In this document: piece after piece, positions 1 through 12,949 of the stretch
How positions within the stretch are numbered: position 1 is the first letter of the stretch
Layout: each line of letters starts with the position of its first letter
Origin: Owenia fusiformis
Taxonomy: Eukaryota > Annelida > Polychaeta > Sabellida > Oweniidae
Reading direction: 5' to 3'
NCBI GenBank assembly: GCA_903813345.2
Contig: CAIIXF020000010.1
Span: forward strand, 13,089,181 to 13,153,180
DNA length: 64,000 nt
Program-made: the position numbers and the translations under genes
The notes under the pieces: model-generated
The model's database searches: none
Told to the model about the DNA's origin: nothing
The model's input: the letters and a program-made list of their open reading frames with translations, nothing else

Positions 1-620
1 CACGTTCTTATTATTTCTGGTGATACCTTATATTAAATATGACTGTATTTTCCCATCTAATTTTGCTCTCGCGGTTTTTTCCTTGAATCAATTTATGATG
101 TTATGAGTATAAGCTATTAATTTCTAATTTTTTCTTGAAGTATTGTGATGACTTCAGTAAAAATGAAATTATCCGTGATATTGTGGTCTTTGATTGTGAT
201 ATTGGATTTTGAATGGTTTGGGTAAAAGGTGGTATTAATTAAATATTAGGGAGTTTAAGCTTGCATTTAAAGTCGAAACGCCAATCTCTACGTATGACCA
301 ATCGTCAATACAAATGCATCGCTTAAATATTTTTCGTTCTCGTTTAGGTTGTGAAAAACATTGCAAGCTTAAACTCTCTATTGTTTCTTTTCACATTAGA
401 TCATTGTTTGGGGAAATATTGGATTTGTTTTTTTATAACTGGTTTACATTTAGTTTTTGCTTTTTCTTGGTAAATTCCATTACAACTTTTGGTCCTTTCC
501 CATTTGGCACTTGTGCTTAGATATCTTGGCTTGATTGACTCAAAATGTGATTTTGACCATGTAATTGGTATTTTTTGTAAAAAGGCAACATTTTAGATAT
601 AATGGAAAAAAGATAGTTAC

Positions 621-3600
621 CTTGTTGTGACTCACATATAAACTGAACAGCGGATCCACAGGAGACGTCATGCCATTTCTGATAATCGGAGTGATGAAAT
701 ACAACACATTGCTCACCAGCAGAATTGGGTTGACCAACCGACCATCTGAAAAATAACATTCAGACCACATAACAAACTTCCCATGTGAATGTACTTATTT
801 CTATGGGCCTTTTGACTGATGTAATTGGCCATTGTTTACAGAATTTTACTTGGTATATGGAGTAATAGGGTGGTCAAAAAAGGTAACCCAAACAACAGTT
901 AATAACTCAGGCATTTAGCACATAGCGCGTGGGTTGGAAGTCACAGTTGGTACAATTAAACCTCGTTCTATGTTTTTTCATTCAATTAAGTTTCATTTGG
1001 TCTAATCCAAATGTGCACGATTTTATTGCCAATTTAATTTACAAAATATCCGCTCAAAATACCTGTCTCGTCTCTGGAGGCAAACTTGAACGCATTAGGT
1101 GACGTTATTCTTATTGTTCTTCTGATTCTTCTGAATTTGACATTTTCTCTCAACAAAGTTCCTTTGTCCCTAGGCGTCAACATACAAAATTTGGAGCATA
1201 TTTGTCCACTGGTATTTAGTTATCAAATATTACTTTTTTTGAAAAATGGCAGCCATTTTAATATTCAATGGCCATCATGAAAATTCCTTCTTAGCAGAAC
1301 TCCTTTGTCCCTTGACATCAACATATAGAATTTAAACTAAATCCGTCAATTGGCATCTGAGTTATCAAAGATGACGAAACATGGCGGCCATTTTACAATT
1401 TTGCCACCATCTTGAACATTCTTTCTCGAACAGAGCTACTGTGTCCATGGGCAGCAGCATATAAATTTGAATCAAATCTGCTCACTGGTATTTGAGTAAT
1501 CAAAGATGAGTTTTTTGTAAGGCGGCTTTTTTAAAATTCAACCGCCATCTTAAAATTCTTTCCTAAATGACGATAAATCTGCCTATTTTATATAGTAGCT
1601 AGTAACAATGACTTTCGTGAAAGATTCTTCGATTTTTTTCTTATGTTTTGTGGATCTTGGCAGGCCTATTACGATCTGTTCACTTATTCAAGCGAGTGGC
1701 TTTATTATAATCGATCCAAACAGGTCATAAAAGTCATGTGATCACTGATCACTATTCGGGTTGTTCGTTATTTCGACTTCAAAATGACGGGTTATAGATC
1801 CTTTATACATCTATCGCATTTATTACCCTTTCTAACTAACAAAATCATGATATTTTGTTTTTTATTGAAAAACTAACATTTTACCAAAAGGTCTCCCTTG
1901 GTTCTTTTACCTACTTCTGACCTCATTTTACCTCCCCCCATGTGTAAAAAAATACGTTATTCATAAGGGCTAATACGGTAGCCGGCAGCCTGTAGTTGCA
2001 TTCGTGAATACAAGCTAAAACTGTAATAATCCCATCTATATTTGACTCCAAGAAGGGGAGATGGAGCTGGAAGTGGTTTGAATGTCTACAATCTAAATAA
2101 TGTTATCAGCTACGTATGTGAACTACCATGATGGTAGATCGTAGTCTTGCTTCATTGAGTTTATATCGTCGGTAGCTAAATTGGTATACTTCAAATTACT
2201 TTAAAAAAGGCGATATGTTCTGAGAATCCGAACGGGGGAGGAGTATATACCAACCATGACAACCACAAAACAGTTACCTTGTAAATACGGAAGGGGTGCC
2301 ATCGTCCCAAGTTTCATAAATGTTTACAGTCGGGTTCTTCTGTTTCAAGCCTATAGTAAAAAATTGTATATTACTAAATATGGACATTATCAGGGATCGG
2401 GCAGGCGAGGACAATTTTTTATTGAATCTCTGAAGTCATAACAATGACATACGATCTGCAATATACAAAACAACTAAAACTAGGCTAAACTAACTAATTC
2501 AACACTTTTAGTTAAAAATGTTAAAATGAATATATTCCTATAAAAACTTGGTACTACGATTTAAATATGGAAAGAAATTCAAACGCAAGTACTAAATTGA
2601 TTATTATCAACAGAAGCGAAATAGGCAGTTCAAGAATTACAAGGAGTGGGAGGAGGGAAACCCCCACAGCTTTAGATATATTTAATTTCTTGCGTACCTC
2701 CTTTCGTTTGCCCAAATTCCCACCAGCTAGTTTTCGAGTATAACACGTCGTTGTGATCTTTTTATCGATATAAGCATAGAAATTACGCCAGAAGACGCCA
2801 GAAATTAACCATGGGCGTAGGGCTATATTTTGGTACGCACACTCGGGGATGCCACACGCGGGGGGTCCGGGGGTATGCTCCCCGGGAGATTTTTTCAAGG
2901 ACGTTAGATGGAATCTAAGTGTTTTTATCAACTTTAAATGTTGACAATGGTAAAAATACAGATACGGTAGGAAGCATCAATAAAAAATTAATTAATGCAT
3001 TTTAACACATTTTTAATTTTTCAAATTCATTTGGTACGCCTGTGCGTATTTTGCGTAATAGGCGCTACGCCCATGTTAACATAATATTATTCGAAGTGTG
3101 ATTAGAAAATCTTAAATCCACCATTTCTGTATGTCGATTTGGACCATAAGACGTTAGGTCATTTCGATACAGATTTACATTATAGACGTAGGTCATCTTT
3201 GAACCCTGGGGTTTTCCCAGTCTTGGGTGGGAGCATTTAATCCCTGCATGCACTTCAGTCACCAAATACTATTTATCTTACCCATGTATGTGAGATAAGT
3301 TGAACCATCAAGAATCGTGTTCACAAAATTACTCTCTGCTTCATCGTTAATGGAGACCAGATAGCCATCAAATGCTTGGCAATACAGTGAGGCATCATCA
3401 TAAGTCGTCAATGGAGATTCGACAAATTCATAACAATGTCCATTGTAGTTATGTTTGTGATTGGCACATGCTGGAAAATTCATTGTAAATGAAAAACTTA
3501 AGGATTTAAGCCCTGGACTCAGTGCATTGTGTGCTGAATCATTCCTCTACAGAGGTGCTGTTTTCATAATTTACATGAGCGCGTGGAATTAAAAAGGCGT

Positions 3601-4986
3601 TGCCTGCATTAGTTAAGATTTATTTCATCTGAATGTTTAAAAAGAACATGCAATATTTAAGATCTTGTAATATAAAGAGGCAAAGAAAAAAGAAAACTTG
3701 GCAAAGATAACGAATAAAACTAGTTTCAAAATTATTTTATTAATTTCAAAACTTTTTTTGTGCTTTCAATAGAATACTAACTTAATTAGGGCACGCGACA
3801 GTACGGATTAATAAAAGACCCTTATTAGGATCAAAACTAGTTGAATGTAATAAGAATGAGGGAAAAATGGAATTACGTTTTGCGTCACATAAAAGATTTC
3901 TTTTGTGAACATCTCTGGAGCACTTCACCTAAAAAACACATTAAATGTAGACTTATTTTAAATGATATGAGACCATAAATGGAGACACAATTTTGTCCAT
4001 TTCATGGGAGCAAAATGTTTTCCTTTCAGAAACATATTGAAGAAGACCTTCAAAAAATGAATGCACAATTTCCAAATCGCGTGCATATTCTGAGACTAGA
4101 CTCTCCTGGAAGATCGTGATCTGCAACTTGACTTTTAAGTAAGTTTAAGACGCAACGTCACAGTAACTAGTTTTGGAACAGTGTACATCCCATGTGGGTG
4201 GTTGTATCATCTGTATGTTATTTTTGCCTTTGTTGAAACTCCAGTTAACACTACGAATTAAAATTATTGAAAAGGCTTCATTTTGTCACAATCGAAAATT
4301 ATTTTCATTTCACCAGTATAGTGTTAGTTTCACCAAGTTTAACGAAGAGTATAATGATTTGAAAATGAGAAATGATTTATTATTAAAGTTTCACATGATA
4401 AACGATTTATATCCTTGCATTCATAGCATAATACACAGCTTCTAGGTGTGGCATATTATTGTAGAACTATTGACTATCGATATCGTATTATGTAAAAAGA
4501 ATACTTGTCTAAATATGTATTTCTTGATAACAACTATTTGATGGCGATCTCTCATCTCATTCAGACCGTACATGTTTCTTATTCCTATAGAGGAAATGTA
4601 GAAAAAAGAAAAATATAGTTGAAAAAACTGACTTTAGAATTTGCAAGGTGTTGTTTGGACATCTGCACGTATTGATAGTTGGTGTCATCCACTAAGGCGA
4701 ATCCTTCTCCAATGACATTCTTGTTCAACACACATCGTTTGCCGCCAGCACTTGGGTCAATTATTTCAAAATTCACCGAAACACATGTATTCATTTTATT
4801 ACACTCTCTGAGACACTGCAGCACATTCTCAACAAACACTGTAGTGATCTCACTATTTTGTAACATTTTGCCATTTATTATAGTCTCGTAGATTGTTGTT
4901 TTTGATGAAAACAATGTGCTCGAAGGTCCAGATTTAATCCTTGCTATGAAGAGGCATTGTATCAAAGCGATGAATACGACCTTCAT
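621..4986 (-). CDS. Secreted PAN + C-type lectin domain protein, copy A (3' part beyond window)
   Basis: Exons in transcript order: 4633-4986, 3877-3928, 3282-3470, 2278-2350, 621-745. All join in frame (phases 0, 1, 1, 2, 1) and give 264 residues. Residues 1-19 are a hydrophobic signal peptide (MKVVFIALIQCLFIARIKS). The rest of exon 1 is a PAN/apple-like domain with a C-x3-C-x5-C cluster and a later Cys. Exon 2 is a 17-residue Cys linker (KCSRDVHKRNLLCDAK). Exons 3-5 form a C-type lectin domain: CYEF, a WDDG loop, GQPN at the sugar-motif position, WHD, and the final C-ESQQG. Copies B and C end in an AbfB-like exon about 0.6 kb further on. Here that exon would fall at or beyond base 1 and is not seen, so I call this gene partial. 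Probably an extracellular sugar-binding protein; the ligand is unknown. The donor after exon 1 is GTCAGT, weaker than in copy C. Confidence 0.8.
1140..1570. repeat. Degenerate tandem repeat, about 140-bp unit
   Basis: Three decayed units in a row carry the same ordered words: TTTGTCCC, CAACATA, a TCCACTGGTATTTGAGTTATCAAAGAT-like stretch, then GGCGGCCATTTTA. The same unit recurs at 13380-13960. It lies in the last intron of lectin copy A. No coding potential is seen. Confidence 0.6.
2805..3079. mobile_element. MITE-like element in an intron of lectin copy A
   Basis: Inverted ends: TTAACCATGGGCGTAG on the left, and TTAACATGGGCGTAG when the right end (3061-3079) is read on the other strand. It has a G+C-rich inner segment with runs of C and G. 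About 275 bp, no ORF. It lies between exons 3 and 4 of copy A and has no counterpart in copies B and C, so it inserted after the duplication. Confidence 0.55.
3505..3590. repeat. Dispersed repeat, second copy at 56279-56360
   Basis: A stretch beginning TAAGCCCTGGACTCAGTG and containing GCTGAATCAT is shared with the glutaminase intron near 56.3 kb. Here it sits between exons 2 and 3 of lectin copy A. It is probably a fragment of a transposon whose ends I could not define. Confidence 0.45.
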
Positions 4987-5039
4987 TTTATTTCCTCGTT
5001 CAGCGTCTCGATCTTAAAACGCTTATTAAAATAAAGAAA

Positions 5040-5540
5040 TGTATTCAAAATCCAGATTTAATTACGAAAGTTTATATTTATTTTCTTCTGCGTCAAATGT
5101 TACTAGTTGCTAAATTGCTAAATTGTCTATAATGTCCATTCGTGGTTTTAAGTTTCCTTCCAATTTTTCAATCTTATAATATTCTCGGCTTCTCTTAGGG
5201 ACAGATCAAATGTAATCAGCCTCAATATACAGTCTTTTTAATTGTATTTGGTTGCTGTTGGCTACAACTTTTGTTTGCAATCGCTTTTGTATTACGTAAC
5301 ATTTCTAATTGGCTTGGAATAATCAATTATGTTCTGATCTCTAGGAAGCCCATAAATCAATTAACTCACATGCTTTTTTGTTCGATTTCAAATGAGTAAT
5401 TATATAATGCATAGATTCCAATAATTACTCAGTGAGTGCGATACTAGGAACACGAAGCTTAAAAGCAGGCAGACCTTATGTATTTCGATTTTTCAATTCA
5501 AATGTCTTTGAATTCACTGGAATCAAATGGAAACGTGAAA
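5040..5540. other. Upstream block of lectin copy A, duplicated upstream of copy C
   Basis: Bases 5190-5365 align with 28380-28560 upstream of copy C, including the shared words TTTTGTATTACGT, AATAATCAATTATGTTCTGA and TCTCTAGGAAGCCCATAA. Smaller shared blocks occur at about 5085-5110 (TTCTGCGTCA, also near 26627) and 5470-5560 (also at 12950-13050 and 28680-28740). The block starts about 200 bp upstream of the copy A start codon. Promoter function is only inferred from position. Confidence 0.55.
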
Positions 5541-5561
5541 CAATTTTAGTATGCTTCCGAT

Positions 5562-5790
5562 TTTCGATTTTCAAAAATTCATCAAATTTATCATCAATTT
5601 TCGACCTATTGTAACTGAGGAAAAAATTGAGAAAATTTGGAGGTATTGGAATTAAAGTCAAATTACGTTTCCATTAATAGTATAAGTATTTTCATCGCAG
5701 GTTAAGTAAATAAAAATTCAAAGGTAAAGAGGCTTTAACACGAAGTTCAAAGGGGGAAAAAAGGTTGCCAAACTTATGGAGGGGAGTGTA
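5562..5790. mobile_element. Solo right end of the TACACTCCC inverted-repeat element
   Basis: It matches the right ~220 bp of the complete elements at 10442-11327 and 61775-62654, ending GGTTGCCAAACTTATGGAGG then GGAGTGTA. The left half is absent. Confidence 0.65.
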
Positions 5791-5934
5791 CGTCAATGTT
5801 GTCGGCTAACCGCGTGTGTCAACCGCGTCGCCTAGTTGCTAGTGCATCACTGGGGTTTGCTTGCAAAAAACTGTGATGTCTTTCAAAAAAAGAATTATGT
5901 GAGTGTAGGTGCCCCTGGATGAGCTATTTTTGTT

Positions 5935-7165
5935 GAAAAGCAAACTCTATAAAAATACCTTCGAAATCCCAACGATCAAAATAAAAAGCAATATAAATCT
6001 TTTGCAAATCTATTAAAAAAGATGAAAAAAGATCGACTTCCATAGCGGTTCAAACTTTTATTGAAAAGAGAAAGAAAGCGATTGATGATAGGGAATTTAC
6101 TATTGGACTGTTTCTTGATTTTTCCAAGGCCTTCGATACAATTAATCACTATTTAGTAAACTTGAATTTTATGGCATTCGTGGTGTTGCGCTCAATTGGA
6201 TCAAAAGCTATTTTACACACATAATTCAGAAATCATTTTACAACAATGCCTTATCCGAGCCTGAATTTATCACTTGTGGAATCTCTCAAGGTTCAATTCT
6301 TGGACCACTTTTCTTTATTCTGTACATAATTGAAATTTACCTTTCTTGTCAACGGCAGTTTTTGTTTTATTTGCGGATGATACCAATTTATTGATAAAAG
6401 GTAAAAATCTAACTGAACTTGCCGATATTCACAATACTGAATTAAAACTTATAGAGGAGTGGCTTATCACTAATAAATTATCCCTTAATGCAGATAAAAC
6501 AAAATATATTATTTTCACCTTAATTCAAAAAAGATATAACGCAAATAATATAAACATCTATCTTAATAAAAAGAAGCTTCGTCAGATCGACTACATAAAT
6601 TGTCTTGGTATTACCATGTTATGTCTGTTAACGCTAAAATCTCTAGAACCATTGGTATTCTATATAGGGTCAAACAACTGTTAAATGGTAAAGCATTTTT
6701 GAGCATCTATGATTCCCCTATTCACTCGTATTTGATGTATGGCAATCTTATCTGGGGTAAAGCAGGTACTAGTTTGTCAAACTCCCTTCATTTTTTGCAG
6801 AAAAAATTACACGTATTGCAACAAACAGTAACTACAGAGCACATTTAAACAACTGAACATTTTGAATATATTTGATATTAACAAGCAGTCGAAATGCCTT
6901 TTCATGTACAAATGGATTAATAAACTCCATAACTATCATAAAATTTTTCAAAACCTTTTCAGTACCATCCAAGAGACACTTGTTTACAACACTCAGATAA
7001 AATTAATTATGTCAAACCCCAAATTCGAACAAATTATGGTAAAGTTTTGATATCTTTTACTGCACTATCAATTTGGAATTCACTACTTTGAAATATACCA
7101 CCATCTGGAAGTATTTTTATTATGAAAAAAGAATTGAAAAAACATCTCATTAATCAATAATACCA
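5935..7165 (+). mobile_element. Decayed non-LTR retrotransposon (reverse transcriptase fragment)
   Basis: Broken reverse-transcriptase reading frames on the plus strand: [14 protein letters not shown] near 6105-6150, a SQGSILGPLFFILY-like stretch near 6285-6330, [20 protein letters not shown] at 6358-6420 (the catalytic FADD box), and a C-terminal piece ending near 7160. It belongs to the same family as the longer element at 49206-52192 ([14 protein letters not shown]). It is 5'-truncated, has internal deletions and several frameshifts, and is inactive. It lies between lectin copies A and B. Confidence 0.8.
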
Positions 7166-9895
7166 ATTTTAAATAACCATAGTGGGCATTATATGACACA
7201 TAATTAATCAGACATAGATAGTAGCATTCATCACACAAGCAGATCCCAATCTGTTCATTTCCATGTATAATTATAAACACGGGAATACACACGAGTAGTG
7301 TCACATGTTTACTGTACACTTGTTGTTGAAATATATATGAATACATAAATAAAAAATAAAATAAAACCCATGAGCATGTAATTTGCACTGCAGGGCTTAT
7401 TGTTCTTTTTAGTTTTACCTTGGGCGAAAACTCTTAAAAATATTATGCAATTCACTAGCACCGAGTGCATACAAAAATACAGCCCAAGACTAATTATTTG
7501 TTTTAGGTCCGTTGATTGTAAACCTGCTCAGGAATTTTAATGTACATGTTTATCGAATAGAAACTACACAACTAAAATAAATCATGCCAATAAAAAGATG
7601 TAAAAGTTAAAGTCAAATTAATTGTTTTATTCAATTGACAAACTATGTTAATAAGTCCCATCCACTATTCAATTTACAACCGACGTTTTAAAATGTATTA
7701 TCCAATACATTTTTAACCCATGTTTTGAAGTCAATGCCCATTTTTACAAGAGCGTTGCCCTATTTGCAATGCTGCTGCTACAATTTCGTTGCCAATGGTA
7801 ATGTCGCTGCATTGGTTTTGAACGCTGTTAAGTTGGAACAAGTCAAGCACATCAACTTTACATTATTCGCAAGGAGGGACTTTCAACTGAAAGCTTGCAT
7901 TACTTTTGAATACAGCTGTATCCTCATACCCTTGTGCAACCAACTGTCCTCCCGAAACTGTCAAGTAGTCCCCAGTAGACGAGTGCAATGTTATATATCC
8001 TGGCCAAAATTCATCTTGAACAAATATGAATGTTGATTCATGCGGGAAATTGATGTCAGAAGCATAATTATCTTCGTTCTGTAGTGAGACAGTCTGAGCA
8101 GCTACATGCATCACGTTTCCCGCTTTGTCGTCACGGATGAGCGATACCGAGTGGTTTTGCCGTGTGTTTCCAGGTGTTCGGAAATAGAAGGCATCCGGGG
8201 TGGCCTATTGATTAGACAGCCAGAGTTGGTTTGTGTTCAGAACCCCAATATAACTCGAGTTATCACTTTTGGTCTGGAGATAGTAAGGACCGTCCAATAA
8301 GTCCAACGAGGGTCCTGTAATACAGAAAAATTTTGATGGGCTGCTATTACATGAATCTTGGAACTTTTTCAAGAGCACAAATTCACGATAACCCTTCTAG
8401 AAAAAACCGCCAGATATATTAAAAATAATTAATATTTGTAAACCGATGTATACACGCTAAATACAAATTTTATGTAGACATTCTTCCACTAGAAGTAAAT
8501 GAATAGAAGCTGATCGACAATGATCGACACGCAATCGAGGCGTCACATTTGCTCATGAAAGCGAGACTCTAAGTTTTGAAAGTAGACTTCATTTTCAAAT
8601 GTATTTACAACAAAACCGTTGGTTTGTTTAAGTTTCATATGCAGTAGAGCATATGGCCTTAAATGTAAGCAGTTTTTATTCAGATATATGTGAATCCAAT
8701 ATGTAATCCAAAATGTACAAACGTCGTGTATCTAAAATATGAATCCTTTTTCATTTCCCATATAATTTTGCACTTATTCTGTGAATATTTTTTCTAGATT
8801 TGATTAAATCAAATGCGATTTTGACTACTGGACAGGTAATTTTTGTGAATAGGCAACATTTTAATTAATTGATTTTAAGACAAACTGGAAAATAGATTGG
8901 TTACCTTGTTGTGACTCACATATAAACTGTTTCTTTCCACAGAGTTTGTCTTGCCATTCCAGGTCATAAGCTGGATCAAATACAACGCAATGCTGATTAG
9001 CACCAACGGGTTGACCAGGGGACCATCTGAAAAAAACATTCAGACCACATAGCATACTTCACCTATAAAATTACTTATTTTAATGGGCGTTTATTCCAAT
9101 ACCCTTACATGCAAAACAAGTTGACCTTGATATTCAAAATGACAAACATTTGTACAAATTTGGTGTAGATCTTTCGATATTTACTTGGTGATGCTTTTCG
9201 ACAATTGAATTCAATGAAATCTATGTACTTCTTATAATTTCTTATTACATGAACTAGAGTAAGCATCAAATAGACTACATGATACATTGCTACTTATCAA
9301 AAATACAAGCTGAAAAACTAATTGGACTTACTACAAACATTTATCTAAAACTGTACATTACACATAACTGTACATTACACTTTTGATTCAGCCAAGAGGG
9401 GAGATGGGGCGAAGAGGGGTTTGAATGTCTACTTAATTTAACCTAAAGGTTATCATTTAAGGGAACTAAATCCTACTGAATTAGTACCCTTGGTATTTAA
9501 TTTGGTATACTTCAATATAAAAATCACTTTTAAAAAGGAGACATGTTTTGAGAATCAGAACGGGGGTTGTATATAACTAGCAACTACAATACCACAAACT
9601 AACTAACCTTGTAAATCTAACAGTGGTACCATCGTCCCACGTTTCATAAATGTTTTGTGTTGGGTTCTTCTGTTGCAAGCCTACAATAAATAATCGCAAC
9701 TAATCGCATGGACATATACATCTGGATATTCTGCAAAAGGCTGATATAAATAAGCCCGTTTAAAGCAGATATATGGTTTAACAGTGATAGAATTTGAATA
9801 GAATATAGTTTAAACATTAACATTTAAAAATAGATCTATGGTTTGGTTACAACTCATTTGAATCTGATGGGAAACTCCCTGGTTGGCCATGTACC

Positions 9896-10104
9896 CAGGC
9901 CCGTAGCCAGGGGGGGTTCGCAGGGTTCGGGCGAACCCCCCCCCCCCTGGCCAAAAATTCTTTCAAAATCATGCAGTTTTTTACCATTTTGAGCACTTTT
10001 CAAGTGATTTTAGCCATATTTGGGGCAAAATTGTCAAATGTGAACCCCCCCTAGAAATTTTTGAAAATTGAACCCCCCCTTGGCAAATCCTGGCTACGGG
10101 CCTG
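9896..10104. mobile_element. 209-bp MITE with 6-bp target duplication
   Basis: The ends are inverted: CAGGCCCGTAGCCAGG at the left, CCTGGCTACGGGCCTG at the right. It is flanked by TGTACC on both sides (9890-9895 and 10105-10110). The interior has long G and C runs. It is inserted upstream of the second exon of lectin copy B and absent at that place in copies A and C. Confidence 0.8.
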
Positions 10105-10441
10105 TGTACCCTCCTATGAAGTCCCTTAGTGTTGAAATACACTGGGACGACTGACAGGCTACCGCGTTCTCATCACCCCTCTTTACCAGTAGTGCAGGCT
10201 TGTTGTTGTGCACAAGACATTCTACATTATTAATTGTTAATAAGTTGCTTGCTGACAGAATACTTAAAACTGGATATTAAGCTATCACTGTCCAATATAA
10301 TCACTAGATAGAATGTTCTATTTTACTCTTGTCCGATCCTTGGAAAGTTGGTTAAATTTGTATGCATCCGTTCTGGCAGCTGGTTGGATGAATTTGGATG
10401 GATGGAACTGTCTAGTGTCTGTGTTTGTTTGAGAGTCGAAG

Positions 10442-11327
10442 TACACTCCCGTCCATAAGTTTGACAACCTTAGGTCCCCCATTGAACTACGTGTTAAAGC
10501 CTCTTTACTTTTGAATTTTTATTTAATTAACCTGCGATGAAAATACTTATACTAGTCTATTGATTGAAACGTAATTTGACTTTATTTCCAATACCTCCAA
10601 ATTTTCTCAATTTTTTCCTCAATTACAAAAGGTCGAAATTTGATGATAAATTTGATGAATTTTTGAAAATGGACATTCCCATGTTAACCAATGGAAAATG
10701 GTAGGTTTGCCGCAAGTCATGTGACAGAATATCCAACACTCCGAGTCCTTGCAAAAAATACAAGTTAGGTAGGCCATTGAATTTGCTAACTTTACTTAAC
10801 AAAAAATTGATACCTTTCTTCAGGATCAGCAAAGTTATAGGTATTTAAAGTCAAAATTATTTTTCAAAAAACCTCTCCCATTGAAATAACACAGAAGGCG
10901 AAAAATGAATTTCAAAAATGACTTTGAAGCTCTGTAACTTAAATTAGTATTCATCAAGTAAGCCAAACACTTAGTGTACAAAAAAGTTAGACAATTCAAT
11001 TTTCTATATAAAAAATACTTTTTGCTGAATCTTTTACTGAATAGATATCCTGATTTTTGATTTGACCCGAACCCACCATTTCCCATTAGTTTACATGGGA
11101 ATGACGATTTTCAAAAATTCATCAAAATCATCAATTACCGGCCTATTGTAATCGAGGAAAAAAATTGGGAAAAATTGAAGGTATTGGAAATAAAGTCAAG
11201 TTATGTTTCCATCAATATTATAAGTTAAATCATCGCAGGTTAAGTGAATAAAAATTCAAACGTAAAGAGGCGTTAACACGTAGTTCAGTGGGGGAGCTAA
11301 GGTTGCCAAACTTATAGAGGGAGTGTA
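10442..11327. mobile_element. Inverted-repeat element, TACACTCCC family, 886 bp
   Basis: Ends read TACACTCCC...GGGAGTGTA, with terminal inverted repeats of roughly 200 bp and TA at each boundary (TA target duplication, as for Tc1/mariner-type elements). A near-identical element lies at 61775-62654; a solo end lies at 5562-5790 and short relatives at 31982-32172 and 33108-33148. No transposase is seen. It sits in an intron of lectin copy B. Confidence 0.8.
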
Positions 11328-12142
11328 TGTGACGTCATAACGGCGGGCCGTAGGAATGGTGGACCATAATGAATATTCGAAACATTTTGGTGGGTTTTTA
11401 TGTTCGAATCGTAATTAAGATAATATATTCTTAAATAAAAGCCTTCTTAAATAGCACTAATACCCATAGAACAGGCCCGGCAAAGTGGTAATAATAGTTA
11501 ATACAAAGGCGGGGGCAAGAATTAGGAATGAGAGCATTAAATCCCTGCATGCAACTCCGGTACCAAATATTATATATCTAACCCATGTATGTGTAACCAC
11601 TTGAACCATCAAGAATCGTCTTCACAAAATTATTCTCTGCTTCATCGTTAATGGAGACCAGATAGCCATCAAATGCTTGGCAATACAGTGAGGCATCAAC
11701 ATAAGACTTCTGTGGAGATTCGACAAACCCATAGCAGTGTCCATTGTAGCTATGTGTGTGGATTTTGCTACATGCTGGAAAATTTAAATGTTCATACATC
11801 ATAATGATATATCAGTATCATAGAAGTACAAAGGGGGGCGAGTTATTTGTAGAATGAATCGGGGGATTTTTTTCATGAATTTCGCTTATGTTTTTCATCC
11901 AAAAAACATCAATACACTTTAAAACATTTTGTTTACTTTAAGATTACACCATGTAATCCAAAAATATATTTCTCATTTTCAAAGATAATCCATGGATTAA
12001 CACCCAGGTATTTTTATTTTTCAAACTTCAGAGCTGGGAATCAATGATGCTCAACGCTTTTGAATACGATAAATGCTGTTGGTTTTACGTATGTCAATAA
12101 TTTCTCAAATTATGTATTTATGTACCCTTATGTACCTAATAG

Positions 12143-12670
12143 TAAAGCCCGGTATACACCAATGGGGCAAAATCCCACTTGCCCCATCGAGTCCCATCTT
12201 GCCCCATCGAATCCCAATTTGCCCCATCGAATCCCACGAAGTCCCATGGGACCTTGATGACTTTGCCCCATCGTGCCCCATGGAGTCCCATCAAGCCCCA
12301 TGGAGTCCCATCAAATCCCACCGTGCCCCATTGGTGTATGTCGGGCTTCACACAACACGTCATATGATCGGAAATCCCACGATGCCCCATGGAAAGAATG
12401 AACATGTTCATTCTCGATGGGACTCCATGGGACTTCGTGGGATTTTGCCCCATCTTGCCCCATCGAGTCCCACCGAGTCCCACGTGGGACTTCATGGGAC
12501 CTCATGGGACCTCGTGGGACTCGATGGGGCAAGATGGGGCAAAATCCCACGGAGTCCCATGGAGTCCCACGGACTTCATGGGGCAAAATCCCAAAAGGTC
12601 CCACGAGGTCCCACGCAATGTTAAGTCTATGGAGGTCCCAACTTGCCCCATTGGTGTATACCGGGCTTTA
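12143..12670. mobile_element. Foldback element filled with a palindromic GTCCCATG-type satellite
   Basis: The first and last 28 bases are perfect inverted repeats starting TAAAGCCCGGTATACACC. Between them the sequence is almost wholly made of the words GCCCCATCGAGTCCCA and GGGACTTCATGGGAC in alternating orientation. A third, degenerate terminus (CCATTGGTGTATGTCGGGCT) lies inside at about 12328-12350, so the element may be two nested units. Open frames on both strands here come from the repeat and are not genes. It lies where exons 1-2 of lectin copy B are missing. Confidence 0.75.
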
Positions 12671-12949
12671 TATGCAAATTAAAATATGTCCAGTAAAAGA
12701 AAATAGTATATGTCCAATACAAGAAAATATATTTCACTTTCTGTGATTTTATAACATGGAGTCTATGGGGAATCTCCCCTGACTGGTAGTCACATTTTGG
12801 AAAACAAATTAAATTTTCAAAGTTGATAAACAACTTTTGAAACCATATTGCTAGATGAACTTTTGAATGCAGATTTCAAATATGACATCACGTTTACTGA
12901 AATTTGAATATTTATGACGTTAATCGAGATTATTTCTTCTCGCATCTAT

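Larger units (their letters stand above)
7863..11774 (-). pseudogene. C-type lectin + AbfB gene, copy B (probable pseudogene)
   Basis: Exons in transcript order: 11583-11774, 9608-9680, 8905-9026, 7863-8314. These match exons 3-6 of copy C with the same phases. The lectin domain is intact (GHCYGFVESP, WDDGTT, GQPV, WQD, CESQQG). The terminal AbfB-like exon has an in-frame TAG at 8205-8207 where copy C reads Thr, and is otherwise open to a TAA at 7863. Exons 1 and 2 (signal peptide, PAN, linker) are not found between 11774 and the next block that is homologous upstream sequence (about 12950). The donor of the first exon is GTTAGA instead of GTAAGA. Together this points to a dead copy. A shortened transcript from a new promoter cannot be excluded. 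Confidence 0.75.

Noticed and set aside
2554-2931. 125-residue minus-strand frame
   Set aside because: It crosses the MITE at 2805-3079, has no splice-compatible context and no paralogue in copies B or C.
4679-4891. Plus-strand frame conserved between copies A and C (also 26175-26387)
   Set aside because: Antisense shadow of the PAN exon; conservation is due to the coding strand.
10623-11086. Open frames (69 and 83 residues) repeated near 62 kb
   Set aside because: They lie in the arms and body of the TACACTCCC element and show no domain; similarity of the two is explained by the element.
12073-12746. Several overlapping open frames of 60-180 residues on both strands, rich in Pro, His, Gly, Trp
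   Set aside because: They are produced by the GTCCCATG/GCCCCATC satellite in all frames and follow the repeat, not codon bias.
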